A stretch of DNA of 64,000 nt, from contig NZ_VTUZ01000034.1 in assembly GCF_008369935.1 (NCBI RefSeq), positions 1-64,000 of the forward strand, written 5' to 3'. This document shows, piece after piece, positions 9,002-17,380 of this stretch. The stretch is from Paraburkholderia panacisoli (GTDB lineage Bacteria > Pseudomonadota > Gammaproteobacteria > Burkholderiales > Burkholderiaceae). The notes beneath the pieces are model-generated. The model worked only from the letters and a program-made list of their open reading frames with translations. It had not been told where the DNA came from and did not search any database. Position numbers and translations under genes: made by a program. Positions within the stretch are counted from its first letter, which is position 1. Every line of letters starts with the position of its first letter.

Positions 9002-9448
9002 CTATTTCCTGGTCACCGTCCTCACTCGCACCGCAGTCTTTCTGCACTCGGCACACAGACCGAACACCACCAGTTGTCGTCCGGACACCTCGAACTCGAA
9101 GCTGTCCGCGACCGCCTGCTGACGCTTCTCGATCTCCGCGTCGAAAAACTCGCGGATCGCGCCGCACGCCGTGCACACCAGATGATCGTGCTGCTTGCCG
9201 TCGTTCAGTTCGTAGACCATGCGTCCGTCGCCGAAAGCTACGCCGTGCAGCAATTTCGCGTCCACCAGCAGACCAAGCGCCCGGTAGAGGGTGCCCAGAC
9301 TCAAATTGCGCACGTCCTCGTTCAGACGTTTGTAGAGATGTTCGGCGGTGAAGTGCTCATGCGCGTGCTGCTGAAAGAATTCCAGCAGGAGGACGCGTGG
9401 AAACGTAGGCCGCAGACCGGCGTGCTCCAGAATTCGGTGAGTGTTCAT
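9002..9448 (-). CDS. Fur-family metal-dependent transcriptional regulator
   Basis: This 148-residue cytoplasmic regulator has a winged helix (residues 1-80, with PTFPRVLLLEFF and LGTLYRALGLL as recognition region) and a dimerisation domain. That domain carries the metal ligand cluster QHDHLVCTAC (HxH and CxxC 92-95) and a second CxxC (132-135, CAEC), which usually bind structural zinc. The usual candidates are Fur, Zur or PerR; the sequence alone does not decide. I start it at ATG 9448, giving the usual Fur length; a longer frame would need a TTG at 9502. It is upstream of and co-directional with the synthase gene, 176 bases apart, so a shared regulatory link is possible but unproven. Confidence 0.88.
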   Translation of the reverse strand: MNTHRILEHAGLRPTFPRVLLLEFFQQHAHEHFTAEHLYKRLNEDVRNLSLGTLYRALGLLVDAKLLHGVAFGDGRMVYELNDGKQHDHLVCTACGAIREFFDAEIEKRQQAVADSFEFEVSGRQLVVFGLCAECRKTAVRVRTVTRK

Positions 9449-9779
9449 GGACGTTATGGCAACGCAAAACAGACGGTCGGACGTACCAGGGCCGCCTGTC
9501 AATGCGAAGAAGTGTCGGGAAAGGTGTCGCCCCGCGTGGCGGGGCGATCTGCGAGTGGCAAAACTATGGGAGCGGCGTGCTTAAGAGAACCTTAAGCCAA
9601 AGGTCGAATCACAACGAATCAGTTCGAACAAGGGTTCCGAGCAAACCCTTGATTTTCCTAGGGATAAATGGTTCACGTGGGATCACGACGGATCAGTACA
9701 TTAAGCCGCCAGATGGTAGCTAGACTGGTAGCTGGAGGGCTCACATAATCCGCGTGCCGACACTCCGGAATCAATCGAA
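9449..9779. other. Intergenic region between fur-like gene and integrase
   Basis: This region holds two hairpins: 8-bp arms at 9629-9636/9644-9651 (CAAGGGTT with AACCCTTG) and a GC-rich one near 9526-9544. No tRNA gene is seen, although integrases of this type usually insert at tRNA 3' ends. It probably holds the integrase promoter and perhaps an attachment site. Confidence 0.5.
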
Positions 9780-11066
9780 ATGGCACGCAAGCATCACGCT
9801 CTGGACGAACTCCAACTGCGCCGCTGGATCGCCGCCGGTGAACCTGTTGCCAAAGCCGATGGTGACGGACTTACCTTTACACTCTCGGACACGCGTGCAG
9901 CGACGTGGATATTGCGGTATAGCCGCGGCCGTCGCCGGCGTGAAATCACCCTTGGCAGCTATCCCGAACTGACGCTCTCCGAGGCGCGAAAGAAAACCCG
10001 CTTCTATCGCGCGCGCATCGACGCGGGCGAGGACCCCGCCACCGATCGCAAGGTCGAAAAGGCGCGTGTGCGTGCGGCAATGACGGTCAGCAAACTGTGC
10101 GACGATTTCGAGAAGAAGCGCTATTCCGACCTTTCCGTAGCAACCGTGGATCTGTACCGCTGGCTCATAGCAACCCTTCTGAAGCCGGCCATTGGCTCAC
10201 TGGACGTTCCGGTCGTACGTGCTTCCGATGTCGTCTATATGGTCGAGAACTGCGGCCGGCCGTGGTCGGTGTGCCAGCAACTGCTGGGGATCACGCGCCA
10301 GATCTTCGCGCATGCAATCGGCAAGCGCCTTATTGACGCTAATCCTGTCATCGGCATCGACCTAACGGCGGTCAAAGGAAAGCAGCCGGCCAAACGTGTC
10401 CGCGTCATGCTAATGAAGAATGAACTGTCCGATGTATTGACTGGCCTCGATGACAAGCTCGGTCGACAGGATGCGTTGATGTTCCGCATCCTGTTGGCAA
10501 CCTGTGTGCGCCAATCCGAACTCATAAGAACAAAAAAGGCGTGGATCGATCTGGTACGCGGCAGCTGGTATGTCGAGGCCGAAGCGATCAAGACGAGAGA
10601 TGCCTTCCTCGTGCCGCTAGCTCCGCTCGTCGTCGAATGGATGCGGGAACTGATCGGCATGGCGGGCGATTCCGAATGGCTCTGTCCGGCCCGCAGTACT
10701 CGCAGCAAGACAGGTCACGTGGGACGTAGCGTTTTACAAACGGCCCTACGCGACGCGTTCAATCGCAACGACTTTGACGTGCGCCGCTTTACGCCGCACG
10801 ACACGCGCAGCACGGCCAAAGGCCACCTACGCAATCTGGGATTCTCGCGCGACATCAGCGAGATCGCGCTTAATCACAAGCTGCCAGGCATCGAGGGTAT
10901 TTACGACGTCCGCGAGGAAATCCCGGAGCGTCGCGCCGCAATGGAGGCATGGGCTCGCTTCATAGAGGATTGCTGCGAGAGCAAAGAACCTGATGCAGGC
11001 CATAGCGTAAGTGGCTCACGACGCTTGCAATTACCCACACCCATTAGCCTCCCTATTCGGCGCTAG
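9780..11066 (+). CDS. int: Tyrosine recombinase, P4-type integrase
   Basis: The enzyme catalyses site-specific integration or excision of a genomic island. The N-terminal ~90 residues are the DUF4102-like arm-binding domain (TWILRYSRGRRRREITLGSY, SEARKKTRFYRARI). The core-binding domain follows (about 100-195). In the catalytic domain I see Arg244 (TCVRQSELI), His340-xx-Arg343 (TPHDTRSTAKG), His366 (ALNHKLPG) and the nucleophile Tyr375 (GIYDVREEIPERR). All main catalytic residues are present, so it may be active. It marks the left side of a decayed accessory region. The 428-residue length is typical. Confidence 0.92.
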   Translation: MARKHHALDELQLRRWIAAGEPVAKADGDGLTFTLSDTRAATWILRYSRGRRRREITLGSYPELTLSEARKKTRFYRARIDAGEDPATDRKVEKARVRAAMTVSKLCDDFEKKRYSDLSVATVDLYRWLIATLLKPAIGSLDVPVVRASDVVYMVENCGRPWSVCQQLLGITRQIFAHAIGKRLIDANPVIGIDLTAVKGKQPAKRVRVMLMKNELSDVLTGLDDKLGRQDALMFRILLATCVRQSELIRTKKAWIDLVRGSWYVEAEAIKTRDAFLVPLAPLVVEWMRELIGMAGDSEWLCPARSTRSKTGHVGRSVLQTALRDAFNRNDFDVRRFTPHDTRSTAKGHLRNLGFSRDISEIALNHKLPGIEGIYDVREEIPERRAAMEAWARFIEDCCESKEPDAGHSVSGSRRLQLPTPISLPIRR

Positions 11067-11463
11067 CAGAATCATTGATCACGGCCAGCGTCAATTGTGA
11101 ACACCAACAGTGCGCACCGAATTTCTGTGTCTGAATATACGATCTGACCGCCCGGCGCCGGCACCGGTGCTCGGCAATCCGCAACTCGCGGCTTCACGCG
11201 ATCTTTTCGTGTTCGCGGCCGCCGACAGCCAAACGCTCGACCGCTGCATGCCGCTTCCCGAATGGCTCTGCCGGCGCGTCGTCGTGATCGGCGAGCGCGC
11301 CGAACAGGCCAATCGGTTCCAGCTCGTCACCGATCACCTTCCTGCAGGTGCCGCGTAGCCGGCACGCTTTCATGGTTTCCGGATCAGCAAGGCATCCTTT
11401 CGGGGAGGAGAAGAAATTTTTCAGCCTGATTTTCAAGAGTAGAGGGCATGATCTTATGGACAC
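11067..11463. other. Stretch without a recognisable gene
   Basis: Overlapping short frames occur on both strands (for example 11110-11358 plus and 11194-11463 minus) but none has family features. It could hold remnants of lost island genes. Confidence 0.4.
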
Positions 11464-11820
11464 CTACGCATGGATGATCGTCAGGACCGGGATAACTTCC
11501 GTGTATCCGGCCGATGAGTTGGGGTTAAGTTCGGCCCAATGCAAAGCCTCTGCCTGCGTCTCGACATTGATCACCACAAAGCCGCCAAACAGTGCGTGCG
11601 CGTCCGGGGATGGGCCATCCTGGCCCTGGCGCTGGCCGTCCCGCACCCGCACCGTGCTGGCGTTACGCGGATCGAGTTGCCTGCCTGCCCGCATGACGCC
11701 GGCGGCCGCCAAGGCGCCCATGTACTGTTTCCACGCGAGCGAGACTTGCTGCCCTTTGAGCAGATCGGCGTAGGTTTCGTAGACGTTTGGTGGCTGTTGA
11801 AAAGCGAGAACGAATTCCAT
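11464..11820 (-). CDS. YCII-related (YciI-like) small protein
   Basis: This 118-residue protein starts MEFVLAFQQPP and continues with a YCII-type alpha/beta fold pattern (QYMGALAAAGVMRAGRQL, GGFVVINVETQAEALHWAELNP, EVIPVLTI). The family has uncertain catalytic roles; some members are linked to ECF sigma factors or to aromatic degradation. AAGGAA lies seven bases before the ATG at 11820. The first ~18 codons are duplicated at 12273-12330, so the gene lies in a rearranged locus next to an NmrA-like oxidoreductase with which it was probably once adjacent. Confidence 0.8.
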   Translation of the reverse strand: MEFVLAFQQPPNVYETYADLLKGQQVSLAWKQYMGALAAAGVMRAGRQLDPRNASTVRVRDGQRQGQDGPSPDAHALFGGFVVINVETQAEALHWAELNPNSSAGYTEVIPVLTIIHA

Positions 11821-11918
11821 CGTTGTTTCCTTTTGAGAAGGATCAGGCGGGCGTGAACGCGGCCGCGTGGCGGCGAGCGAATTCGGCGGCGGAAATCGGC
11901 GCGCGGCCGACTAACTGG
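11763..11918. repeat. Direct repeat copy 1 (yciI 5' end plus nmrA 3' remnant)
   Basis: This ~156-bp stretch matches 12273-12430 with scattered mismatches and one small indel. It contains the live start of the YciI-like gene and, at 11832-11918, a dead copy of the last codons of the NmrA-like gene. The DUF4148 gene sits between the two copies. Confidence 0.85.
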
Positions 11919-11976
11919 CCGGCTCTCATACGAGATACAGGCCTGTTTCAGGACGCCGGGCGGACCGGCTGAATTC

Positions 11977-12237
11977 CTACTTGCCCGATTGCGCCGTGCT
12001 GCTGGTATCGGCGCCGTAAGCAGTGTTGTTGCTGTTCTGTTGCGCGACGATGGCTTCAGCGCGCTGAATGTTTGCCGGGTAGTTCAGCCAGTCGTTCGGG
12101 TTGTAGCCAGCTTTTTCAAGCTGGGCGAGTTCTTCGCGGACTTGCGCGCGCGTCACGGGCTGGCTCGACTGCGCAAAGGAAGCGAGCGGAGCGGCGATGA
12201 GGGCGGCGATGGCAAAGGCCTTGATGATCGACTTCAT
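11977..12237 (-). CDS. DUF4148 small exported protein
   Basis: This 86-residue protein has a signal peptide (MKSIIKAFAIAALIAAPLAS, cleavage after FAQ) and the DUF4148 core pattern VTRAQVREELAQLEKAGYNP...YPANIQRAEA. The family is abundant in Burkholderiaceae and probably periplasmic; its function is unknown. I start it at ATG 12237, with AGGTGG about five bases upstream, instead of the GTG three codons earlier. It lies between two copies of a duplicated junction, so it was probably brought in by the rearrangement. Confidence 0.85.
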   Translation of the reverse strand: MKSIIKAFAIAALIAAPLASFAQSSQPVTRAQVREELAQLEKAGYNPNDWLNYPANIQRAEAIVAQQNSNNTAYGADTSSTAQSGK

Positions 12238-12272
12238 GATGACCACCTGCAGAGATTATTTTGATATGAGTG

Positions 12273-12430
12273 GATCGGCGTAGATTTCATAGGCGTTCGG
12301 TGGCTGTTGAAAAGCGAGAACGAATTCCATCATTGTTTCCTTTTAATAGGGAGGATCAGGCGGGGGTGAACGCGGCCGCGTGGCGGCGAGCGAATTCGGC
12401 AGCGGAAATCGGCGCACGGCCGACCAACTG
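12273..12430. repeat. Direct repeat copy 2 (nmrA 3' end plus yciI 5' remnant)
   Basis: This is the partner of 11763-11918. Here 12356-12430 is the live 3' end of the NmrA-like gene, while 12273-12330 is a dead copy of the first ~18-19 codons of the YciI-like gene (MEFVLAFQQPPNAYEIYAD), after which the match stops. Confidence 0.85.
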
Positions 12431-13261
12431 CTCGAAGCTGTTGGTCATGCGGTCGTAGCGGTTCTCGCGATGCAACTGGGCCATGACGACCAGGTGTGCG
12501 GTCAGATGCGCCGGCTGCTGGAGCTCCTGAAGCCTGGCTTCCCAGATCTGCGGCGGCACGTTGACGTATTGGATGGTGCGGCCCAGAGCGCCGCTAAACT
12601 CCTGTGCGAGCTCGGCCATCGTCAGAGACTGGGGACCAGTCAGTTCGTAGACCTTGCCAATATGGGGCTCTGGGTTGGTCAGCACAGCAGCGGCGGCAAC
12701 CCCCACGTCGGCGGCGGCGATCGGCGACGTCTTGCCGTCGGCGAACGGCAGGCGGATGGCGTTGTCGTCGCGGATGCCCTTGGCCGCCGGCAGGAACAAG
12801 CCTTCGAAGAAGGCGGTTGGACGCAGGTAGACCACCGGCAGGCCGGACCAACGCAGCATCTGCTCTGCGAGCCAGTGCTGCTTCTGTTGCGGGCTGCCGG
12901 TGGTCTCTGTCTCGCTCATCTGCGACAGCGTCATCTGCGACAGATTGACGAAGGCCTTCACACCCAAGCTTTTGGCTGTGACCGCGACGGTGGCGGCTGC
13001 TTCCAGGTATTCGGGCGAAACCGACATCGTGAAATACACTACTGCGCAGCCTTGCATGGCTGCGCGCACTGCGACGATATCGAGCATGTCGGCGACTACG
13101 ACTTCGGCGCCCAGGTCACGCAGCCTGTCGGCGCGGGCATCCAGTTTGCGCACCATCGCGCGTACGCGATGGCCTTGTTCCAGCAGCTTGGCGATGGCCG
13201 TGCGCGCGGTCGAACCGACGCTGCCGGCGGCGCCGGTGACGAGAATAGTTTCTTGGGACAT
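12356..13261 (-). CDS. NmrA-like NAD(P)-binding oxidoreductase
   Basis: This 301-residue atypical short-chain dehydrogenase has the Rossmann motif LVTGAAGSVGSTARTAI (residues 6-22) and the NmrA-type pattern VRAMVRKLD, DMLDIVAVRAAMQGC, VKAFVNLSQMT and LRPTAFFEGL. Such proteins act as quinone or flavin reductases, or as redox-sensing regulators; substrate unknown. The AGGAAGG before ATG 13261 is very close (3 bases). The gene is divergent from a PadR regulator across an intergenic region with two strong palindromes, so it is probably the regulated target. Confidence 0.87.
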   Translation of the reverse strand: MSQETILVTGAAGSVGSTARTAIAKLLEQGHRVRAMVRKLDARADRLRDLGAEVVVADMLDIVAVRAAMQGCAVVYFTMSVSPEYLEAAATVAVTAKSLGVKAFVNLSQMTLSQMSETETTGSPQQKQHWLAEQMLRWSGLPVVYLRPTAFFEGLFLPAAKGIRDDNAIRLPFADGKTSPIAAADVGVAAAAVLTNPEPHIGKVYELTGPQSLTMAELAQEFSGALGRTIQYVNVPPQIWEARLQELQQPAHLTAHLVVMAQLHRENRYDRMTNSFEQLVGRAPISAAEFARRHAAAFTPA

Positions 13262-13282
13262 GGCCTTCCTGATAACATTGAG

Positions 13283-13339
13283 TATGTAGGAAAATACATA
13301 GTGACACGTCGTTTAGACTATGTCAAAAAAAACATAGTC
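13283..13339. promoter_or_regulatory. Two palindromic operators, probably for the PadR regulator
   Basis: Site 1 at 13283-13300 is TATGTA, six-base spacer, TACATA. Site 2 at 13316-13339 is GACTATGT, eight-base spacer, ACATAGTC, a perfect 8-bp match. Both contain the ATGT-spacer-ACAT pattern known for PadR-family operators. They lie between the divergent nmrA-like and padR-like starts. Confidence 0.8.
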
Positions 13340-13372
13340 ATTCCGTGTGCGCGTTGACGCAATCCAGGAGCA

Positions 13373-13936
13373 ATGCGAGTGAGTGATCTGAAGGAAGCCG
13401 CGGCAGGCAAGGAAAAGCCGCTGAAATACGTTCTTCTTGCCGGTATCTACAACGAGCCGCGTTCCGGCTATGAACTGACCAAATGGCTGCAGATGGTGGG
13501 CCAGCATTGCTGGTCGGTTGAGCACAGCTCGGTTTACCCCGCTTTGCGCGAACTGGAAAAGGATGAACTCATCCAGTCGGAGCGCCTGCCGGGAACGCGC
13601 GGGCCGGACCGCTCGATCTACAGCATGACCGCTGCTGGGCTCGACAAGCTGAGGGCGTGGGTGGCTAACGGTTCGCCGCGCCCCGCCATCAAGGACGAAC
13701 AGATACTGCGGGTGTTGTGCTTCGATTTGCTGCCGCGCGAGACAGCGTTGCAGCAAATCCGGGAGGTGCGTGCGGACCACCAGGTCCAACTTGAATTCTT
13801 TCTCGCAAGACAGGCCATGCTGACCGAGCGTCAGCTTGGACCGCTGCTGGTGGCGCGCCGCGGGGTGCTGGCGGAACAGGCCTATATCGCGTGGTGTGAC
13901 GAGGTAGCGGACATGATTGCTCGCAGGCCAGCCTGA
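13373..13936 (+). CDS. PadR-family transcriptional regulator
   Basis: The N-terminal winged helix (about 15-95) shows KYVLLAGIYNEPRSGYEL, HSSVYPALRELEKDELI and the wing GPDRSIYSMTAAG. The C-terminal half (100-187) is the helical dimerisation domain of the PadR/VirR type. PadR proteins mostly repress a neighbouring gene and release DNA on binding a phenolic or other small ligand. AGGAG lies very close to the ATG at 13373; the GTG at 13379 has a better spacing (8 bases) and may be the true start. It is divergent from the NmrA-like gene, and the palindromes between them fit autoregulation. Confidence 0.9.
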   Translation: MRVSDLKEAAAGKEKPLKYVLLAGIYNEPRSGYELTKWLQMVGQHCWSVEHSSVYPALRELEKDELIQSERLPGTRGPDRSIYSMTAAGLDKLRAWVANGSPRPAIKDEQILRVLCFDLLPRETALQQIREVRADHQVQLEFFLARQAMLTERQLGPLLVARRGVLAEQAYIAWCDEVADMIARRPA

Positions 13937-14438
13937 TGCACGGCCAAATTCGGGCCGGGCGCGCGGCTTGAATTTATCCAATAGAGGTACCGAGCGGATT
14001 AGGCACCACAATCACCAACGCCGAGATGACTGCTGCGTAACCGGTCTGCAACTTCAAAGCGCCTCCGGCGTACCTATCTTCGGTTAGCTACCTTCGGTCA
14101 TCTTGCGCAGTAAGACGCTCGACAGTCAACCAAAGGACTGATTGGTAGAGTCGAGATGTGGCGCGGTAGCGGTAGGTTCGATTTGTCTGTTGCCGCCCCG
14201 CTCGTCTGGCGGTGTCCGAGGAACCTCACCCTAACCCCGTTTCCACATCCCGCTCATCGGTAGGGTCGAGAACTGGCGCGCGCACCGGTAGGCGCCGGTG
14301 GTGATTCCACCGCTGTCGCGATGGCCCGCAATCCGGCAACCGTAGTCACGTTTCCAGCTCCCGCCACGTCGAACGCAGCGGGCCGATTTCCGGCACTACG
14401 CTCTCCTGTTTGCTTCATGCCAAGATTTATGCGACCTA
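13937..14438. other. Non-coding stretch after a decayed group II intron gene
   Basis: On the minus strand this follows the RT remnant and may include intron domains IV-VI, but I could not find a clean domain V hairpin. Two imperfect repeats of ~40 bases begin near 14150 and 14260 (GGTAGAGTCGAGA and GGTAGGGTCGAGA). No convincing gene. Confidence 0.4.
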
Positions 14439-15118
14439 TCATGCTGGGCGCGCTTTCGGTGCGGCAGCACGACGAACACGATAGCCGTTGAACAGCTTCA
14501 GTTCCTCATACAGCCAGCGCCTACCCCACCGCTTCCAGCCGAAGCCCCGTCGATTCCGGGAGCGCCCCATATGGCGCCTGATCTTCTTCTCTACCCAGTC
14601 TTTGATGAAGCTGAAGCACTCGCTGGAATGTCCAACAGCGAAGTAATTCACCCAACCGCGTAACACCGGATTGATCAGCTCTACCACCCGATCTACCGGC
14701 TGCGACTGGTATCGCCGGAACACCTCTTTGAGCTTGCGCAATAACGCCGTGCGCTTTTTCAGCTTTGGCGTATAGTGCGCCCGCCGCACCTGCCTCTGTA
14801 CGCTGCGGAGTCGACGGAAGTCGAATCCCAGGAAGCCGAAGCTCTCTGCGCGGTCCAGATTAACGGTGCGGCTCTTCTCTTCATTGACCTCGACCTGCAG
14901 TTTGGCAAACTCTTCCCGAAGTCGCCGGGTCACCGCCCCCAGCAACCAACCATGGCGCGGATGGGCATCGATCAGCACGACCAGATCGTCAGCGAATCGG
15001 ACATACTCGACGTAGGTGTACTTCCCGTTGCGCGTGGCTTCTTTCGCCCGCTCCAGCATCCGGTCTACCTCGGTGAGATAGATGTTACTGAGCAGCCGGT
15101 CTGCAAATGCGCCGGTAC
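14439..15118 (-). pseudogene. Group II intron reverse transcriptase, C-terminal remnant
   Basis: Recognisable homology starts near SNIYLTEVDRMLERAKE, continues through the active-site block YVRFADDLVVLID, the thumb/X domain (KLKKRTALLRKLKEVFRRY, NPVLRGWVNYFAVGHSS) and ends RRGFGWKRWGRRWLYEEL before TGA. No HNH endonuclease domain follows. The N-terminal half, including RT blocks 1-4, is missing: at ~15118-15122 the sequence switches to an IS1182-type transposase remnant on the other strand. The lineage looks similar to the intron at 1-890, but the two pieces cover different parts of the protein, so this cannot be tested here. Confidence 0.85.
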
Positions 15119-15121
15119 TGG

Positions 15122-15451
15122 AGCAGTGCCTGTTCTCAATGCGCAATAAAGTCACAGTGCACGCCGAGCGTCCAACGACGAACAAGTCGGTGGGAACATG
15201 AGTCGGTGCTGGAAGCAGTCCAGCTTCGGCTCGACAGGGCATCGGACGCAATGACGATACGCAGACGGACCGTCGAACATGTCTTCGGAACGTTCAAGCA
15301 TTGGATGGGCTACACGCATTTCCTGACACGGAGGCTGTCCAACCTGGGCACCGAAATGAGTCTTAACGTACTGGCCTACAATCTCACTCGAGTGCTGCGA
15401 ATCCTGGGGTTCAAGAAAACAATGAAGGCGATGCGGCTGGTGGGTGCGTGA
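15122..15451 (+). pseudogene. IS1182-type transposase, C-terminal remnant
   Basis: The last ~110 codons of a DDE transposase are present: CSQCAIKSQCT, RWEHESVLEAVQLRL, RRTVEHVFGTFKHWMG (carrying the catalytic Glu), HFLTRRLSNLGTEMSL and NVLAYNLTRVLRI. The N-terminal two thirds are absent; the junction with the intron RT remnant is at about 15118-15122. The element cannot move by itself. Confidence 0.85.
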
Positions 15452-15942
15452 GCACCCCGTAGGTCCTAAAATAAAGCCTGTAAACCAGTCTGGAACGCGT
15501 CAGAGACGTTGACCTTCTCGTCGTCGCCGTGAAAACCGCAAAGGCAGTCAAACGCGCCGCTGGGGTCAAGGTCACGCGTCGCATTGCGATTCCATCGGGT
15601 TTCCACACGGCCTTGGTCGGCAAGCGCCGGTCACGAAAATCACAAACTGGACCCGTAACCTGATCGGCGGGAACTTCTCAAAACAGATTTGTGATCTGCT
15701 GGCGATCGGCAGGGAAGGCGCGCCGGTGAGCTTTCAGCGGGTATCCGCCAGAACTTCCTGGCGCAGATAAGGCGCGCCGTTCGCGGTGAACGGCCGTTTG
15801 CACAATATCGACATGCGGAAGGGGCCGTTTGTTGTTTTTGCAACAGGCGACGCCAAAAAATTATTTAACACACGCCTTCGCCGGATTTTGATAGCCTTAG
15901 TTGCGGCAGAGGAAGAGCATCCAACGACGGGAGGACTTGGCC
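15452..15942. other. Decayed stretch after the IS1182 remnant
   Basis: No supported gene. On the plus strand 15500-15660 reads as a basic tail (KTAKAVKRAAGVKVTRRIA) ending TAA-free into the next frame, perhaps a lost gene end; I cannot name it. Confidence 0.35.
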
Positions 15943-16215
15943 ATGCTGAGGTGGATCGCAAACTGGGCTGTGCACAATGCACTCACTCCGGAGAAGCAAG
16001 CCGAAAGAGCGTTGCGAGAACTGCGTCTGGAGCTTTTCCAGGCGGAGCAACGAATCCTCGATGCGCAGTTGCATGCGGATTACTACCGTGCACGTCTGGC
16101 TTTTTGCGAGGAGGTCATAAAAAACGGTATCGAGCAGGTTGCCGACCAGCGCAAAGGTCAACAAGAATCCTCACAGGTTTTGCGGCCGGGACTCAAGCTC
16201 ACGGCGGCTCAATAG
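15943..16215 (+). CDS. Small coiled-coil hypothetical protein
   Basis: A 90-residue protein begins MLRWIANWAVHNALTPEKQ. Most of it is a charged helix (AERALRELRLELFQAEQRI, DAQLHADYYRARLAFCEEVI) likely to form a coiled coil, and it has no membrane segment or signal peptide. GGGAGGAC lies about eight bases before the ATG at 15943, a strong ribosome site that supports real translation. I do not recognise a family. Its neighbours are broken mobile elements and a fliG fragment, so it may be an island cargo gene. Confidence 0.6.
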   Translation: MLRWIANWAVHNALTPEKQAERALRELRLELFQAEQRILDAQLHADYYRARLAFCEEVIKNGIEQVADQRKGQQESSQVLRPGLKLTAAQ

Positions 16216-16407
16216 AGAGCCGGTCTGAGACATCTTGTTCCGTACACCGTTTGCTGGACGCGCAATCGGTCCCGCGTGGGAGGCTACGTTACCGCGATGT
16301 GCAGCACGCCTTCGCCGTGGCGACCGCGCAGAATACGCCACCGATACCCGTATTGTCACCGCGACGGCACGAACCGGGTAGAAGGCCACACGGGACGCAG
16401 ACGTCGG

Positions 16408-16758
16408 CGCATCAAGCCACTTCAGGCCTTCGATGCCGCTGGCGTCGTCACCTGGCAGAATGCGGTCTTTGATGCCACCAGCCCTGTCTTCACCGAGCGC
16501 CCTGGTCAGCACCGAGCGGATGTAATCCTTCGAGTCAAGCAATAGCGTCGTGTGCGTTTCTGCTTCCTTGCTGAAGTCTTGCAATACAGTGTCAACGGCA
16601 CCACGCGTGAGGTTTTCCAGCGCGGACATCGAGGTGCTGATCTTCTGCACCTCACGTGTGCCGAGGAACCGGAAGGCTTGCGCCGGATCGTTTTCGCCGA
16701 GTGACATCAGCAGCAACGCAGCCTTGTTGATTCCTTCCGCGTTCAATGAACGCTCCAC
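16408..16758 (-). pseudogene. fliG: FliG N-terminal fragment
   Basis: About 117 codons match the N-terminal domain of the flagellar motor switch protein FliG: LNAEGINKAALLLMSLGE, GTREVQKISTSMSALENLTR, TLLLDSKDYIRSVLTRALGE and DDASGIEGLKWLD. After that the frame runs into unrelated sequence, and the middle and C-terminal torque domains are missing. It starts with GTG at 16758. No other flagellar gene is nearby. This is a dead, translocated or duplicated fragment. Confidence 0.85.
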
Positions 16759-16993
16759 GGTTTAATGGTTGCGACGACCTTCTGATCGTTGTTTGCCGGT
16801 ATCGGTGCGCAGTTCCGTCCTTGTTCGGGCGTTTGGAGCGCTGCTCCATCCGTCCGTGATCTGTGTCTCGAAGAGGCTGGAACGCTGCGGACCTTGGGGT
16901 GGCCCGAGCGTGGCGACGATACCGGTCCGAGGCGTTGCGCGAGCTAAGCCGGTTCGAGCCCGGCCCAGTGCGCCGACATGATTAGCGGCTGAC

Positions 16994-17380
16994 TCATGCG
17001 TCGGCGCCTCGCCGGCGGGGGGCGGTCAGGTTGACGCACTCGTATGCGTCGCGCCCGAGCCTGTCCACTTCACGCCATACCGCGAAGGGAATCTCCTGTC
17101 GGGCCGCGTGACGATCAACCAGACCCTGGCATACCTTTGTCATCTGTCGAAGCACCACAATCGGATGCGTTTCAGTTCTCGCTCCGTGGTGGTCGAGTGC
17201 CGTCTTCGCTTCTTGAGCCCGTTGAGCCATTGTCCGCCATTGGGCGTCGCGGATTTCCTGAGCGTTAGCGCCGCGCTGCGCGAGAGCGCTCGAGACTATG
17301 TAGAGGGCTTTGAGGGCCGTGATGACCTCTGGTGGCGGCACGACGCAACCGTCGCTGCAGTCTGATTGCGCGTGCGTCAT
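16994..17380 (-). CDS. Hypothetical protein, 128 residues
   Basis: A soluble, helix-rich protein without signal peptide: VVPPPEVITALKALYIVSSAL, AQEIRDAQWRTMAQRAQEAK, VVLRQMTKVCQGLVDRHA and REVDRLGRDAYECVNLTAP. Codon use fits the host on this strand. No family recognised. It lies alone between the fliG fragment and a cluster of very small genes. Confidence 0.5.
   Translation of the reverse strand: MTHAQSDCSDGCVVPPPEVITALKALYIVSSALAQRGANAQEIRDAQWRTMAQRAQEAKTALDHHGARTETHPIVVLRQMTKVCQGLVDRHAARQEIPFAVWREVDRLGRDAYECVNLTAPRRRGADA

Noticed and set aside
7497..9122. 541-codon plus-strand open frame
   Set aside because: Antisense to the autoinducer synthase; it begins inside the terminator hairpin.
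9600..9650. tRNA fragment at the integrase (GGTCGAATC-like T-loop)
   Set aside because: The similarity is short and the T stem does not pair; no tRNA can be folded.
14254..14442. 62-codon frame after the RT remnant
   Set aside because: It lies in the former intron RNA region and has no ribosome site or family pattern.
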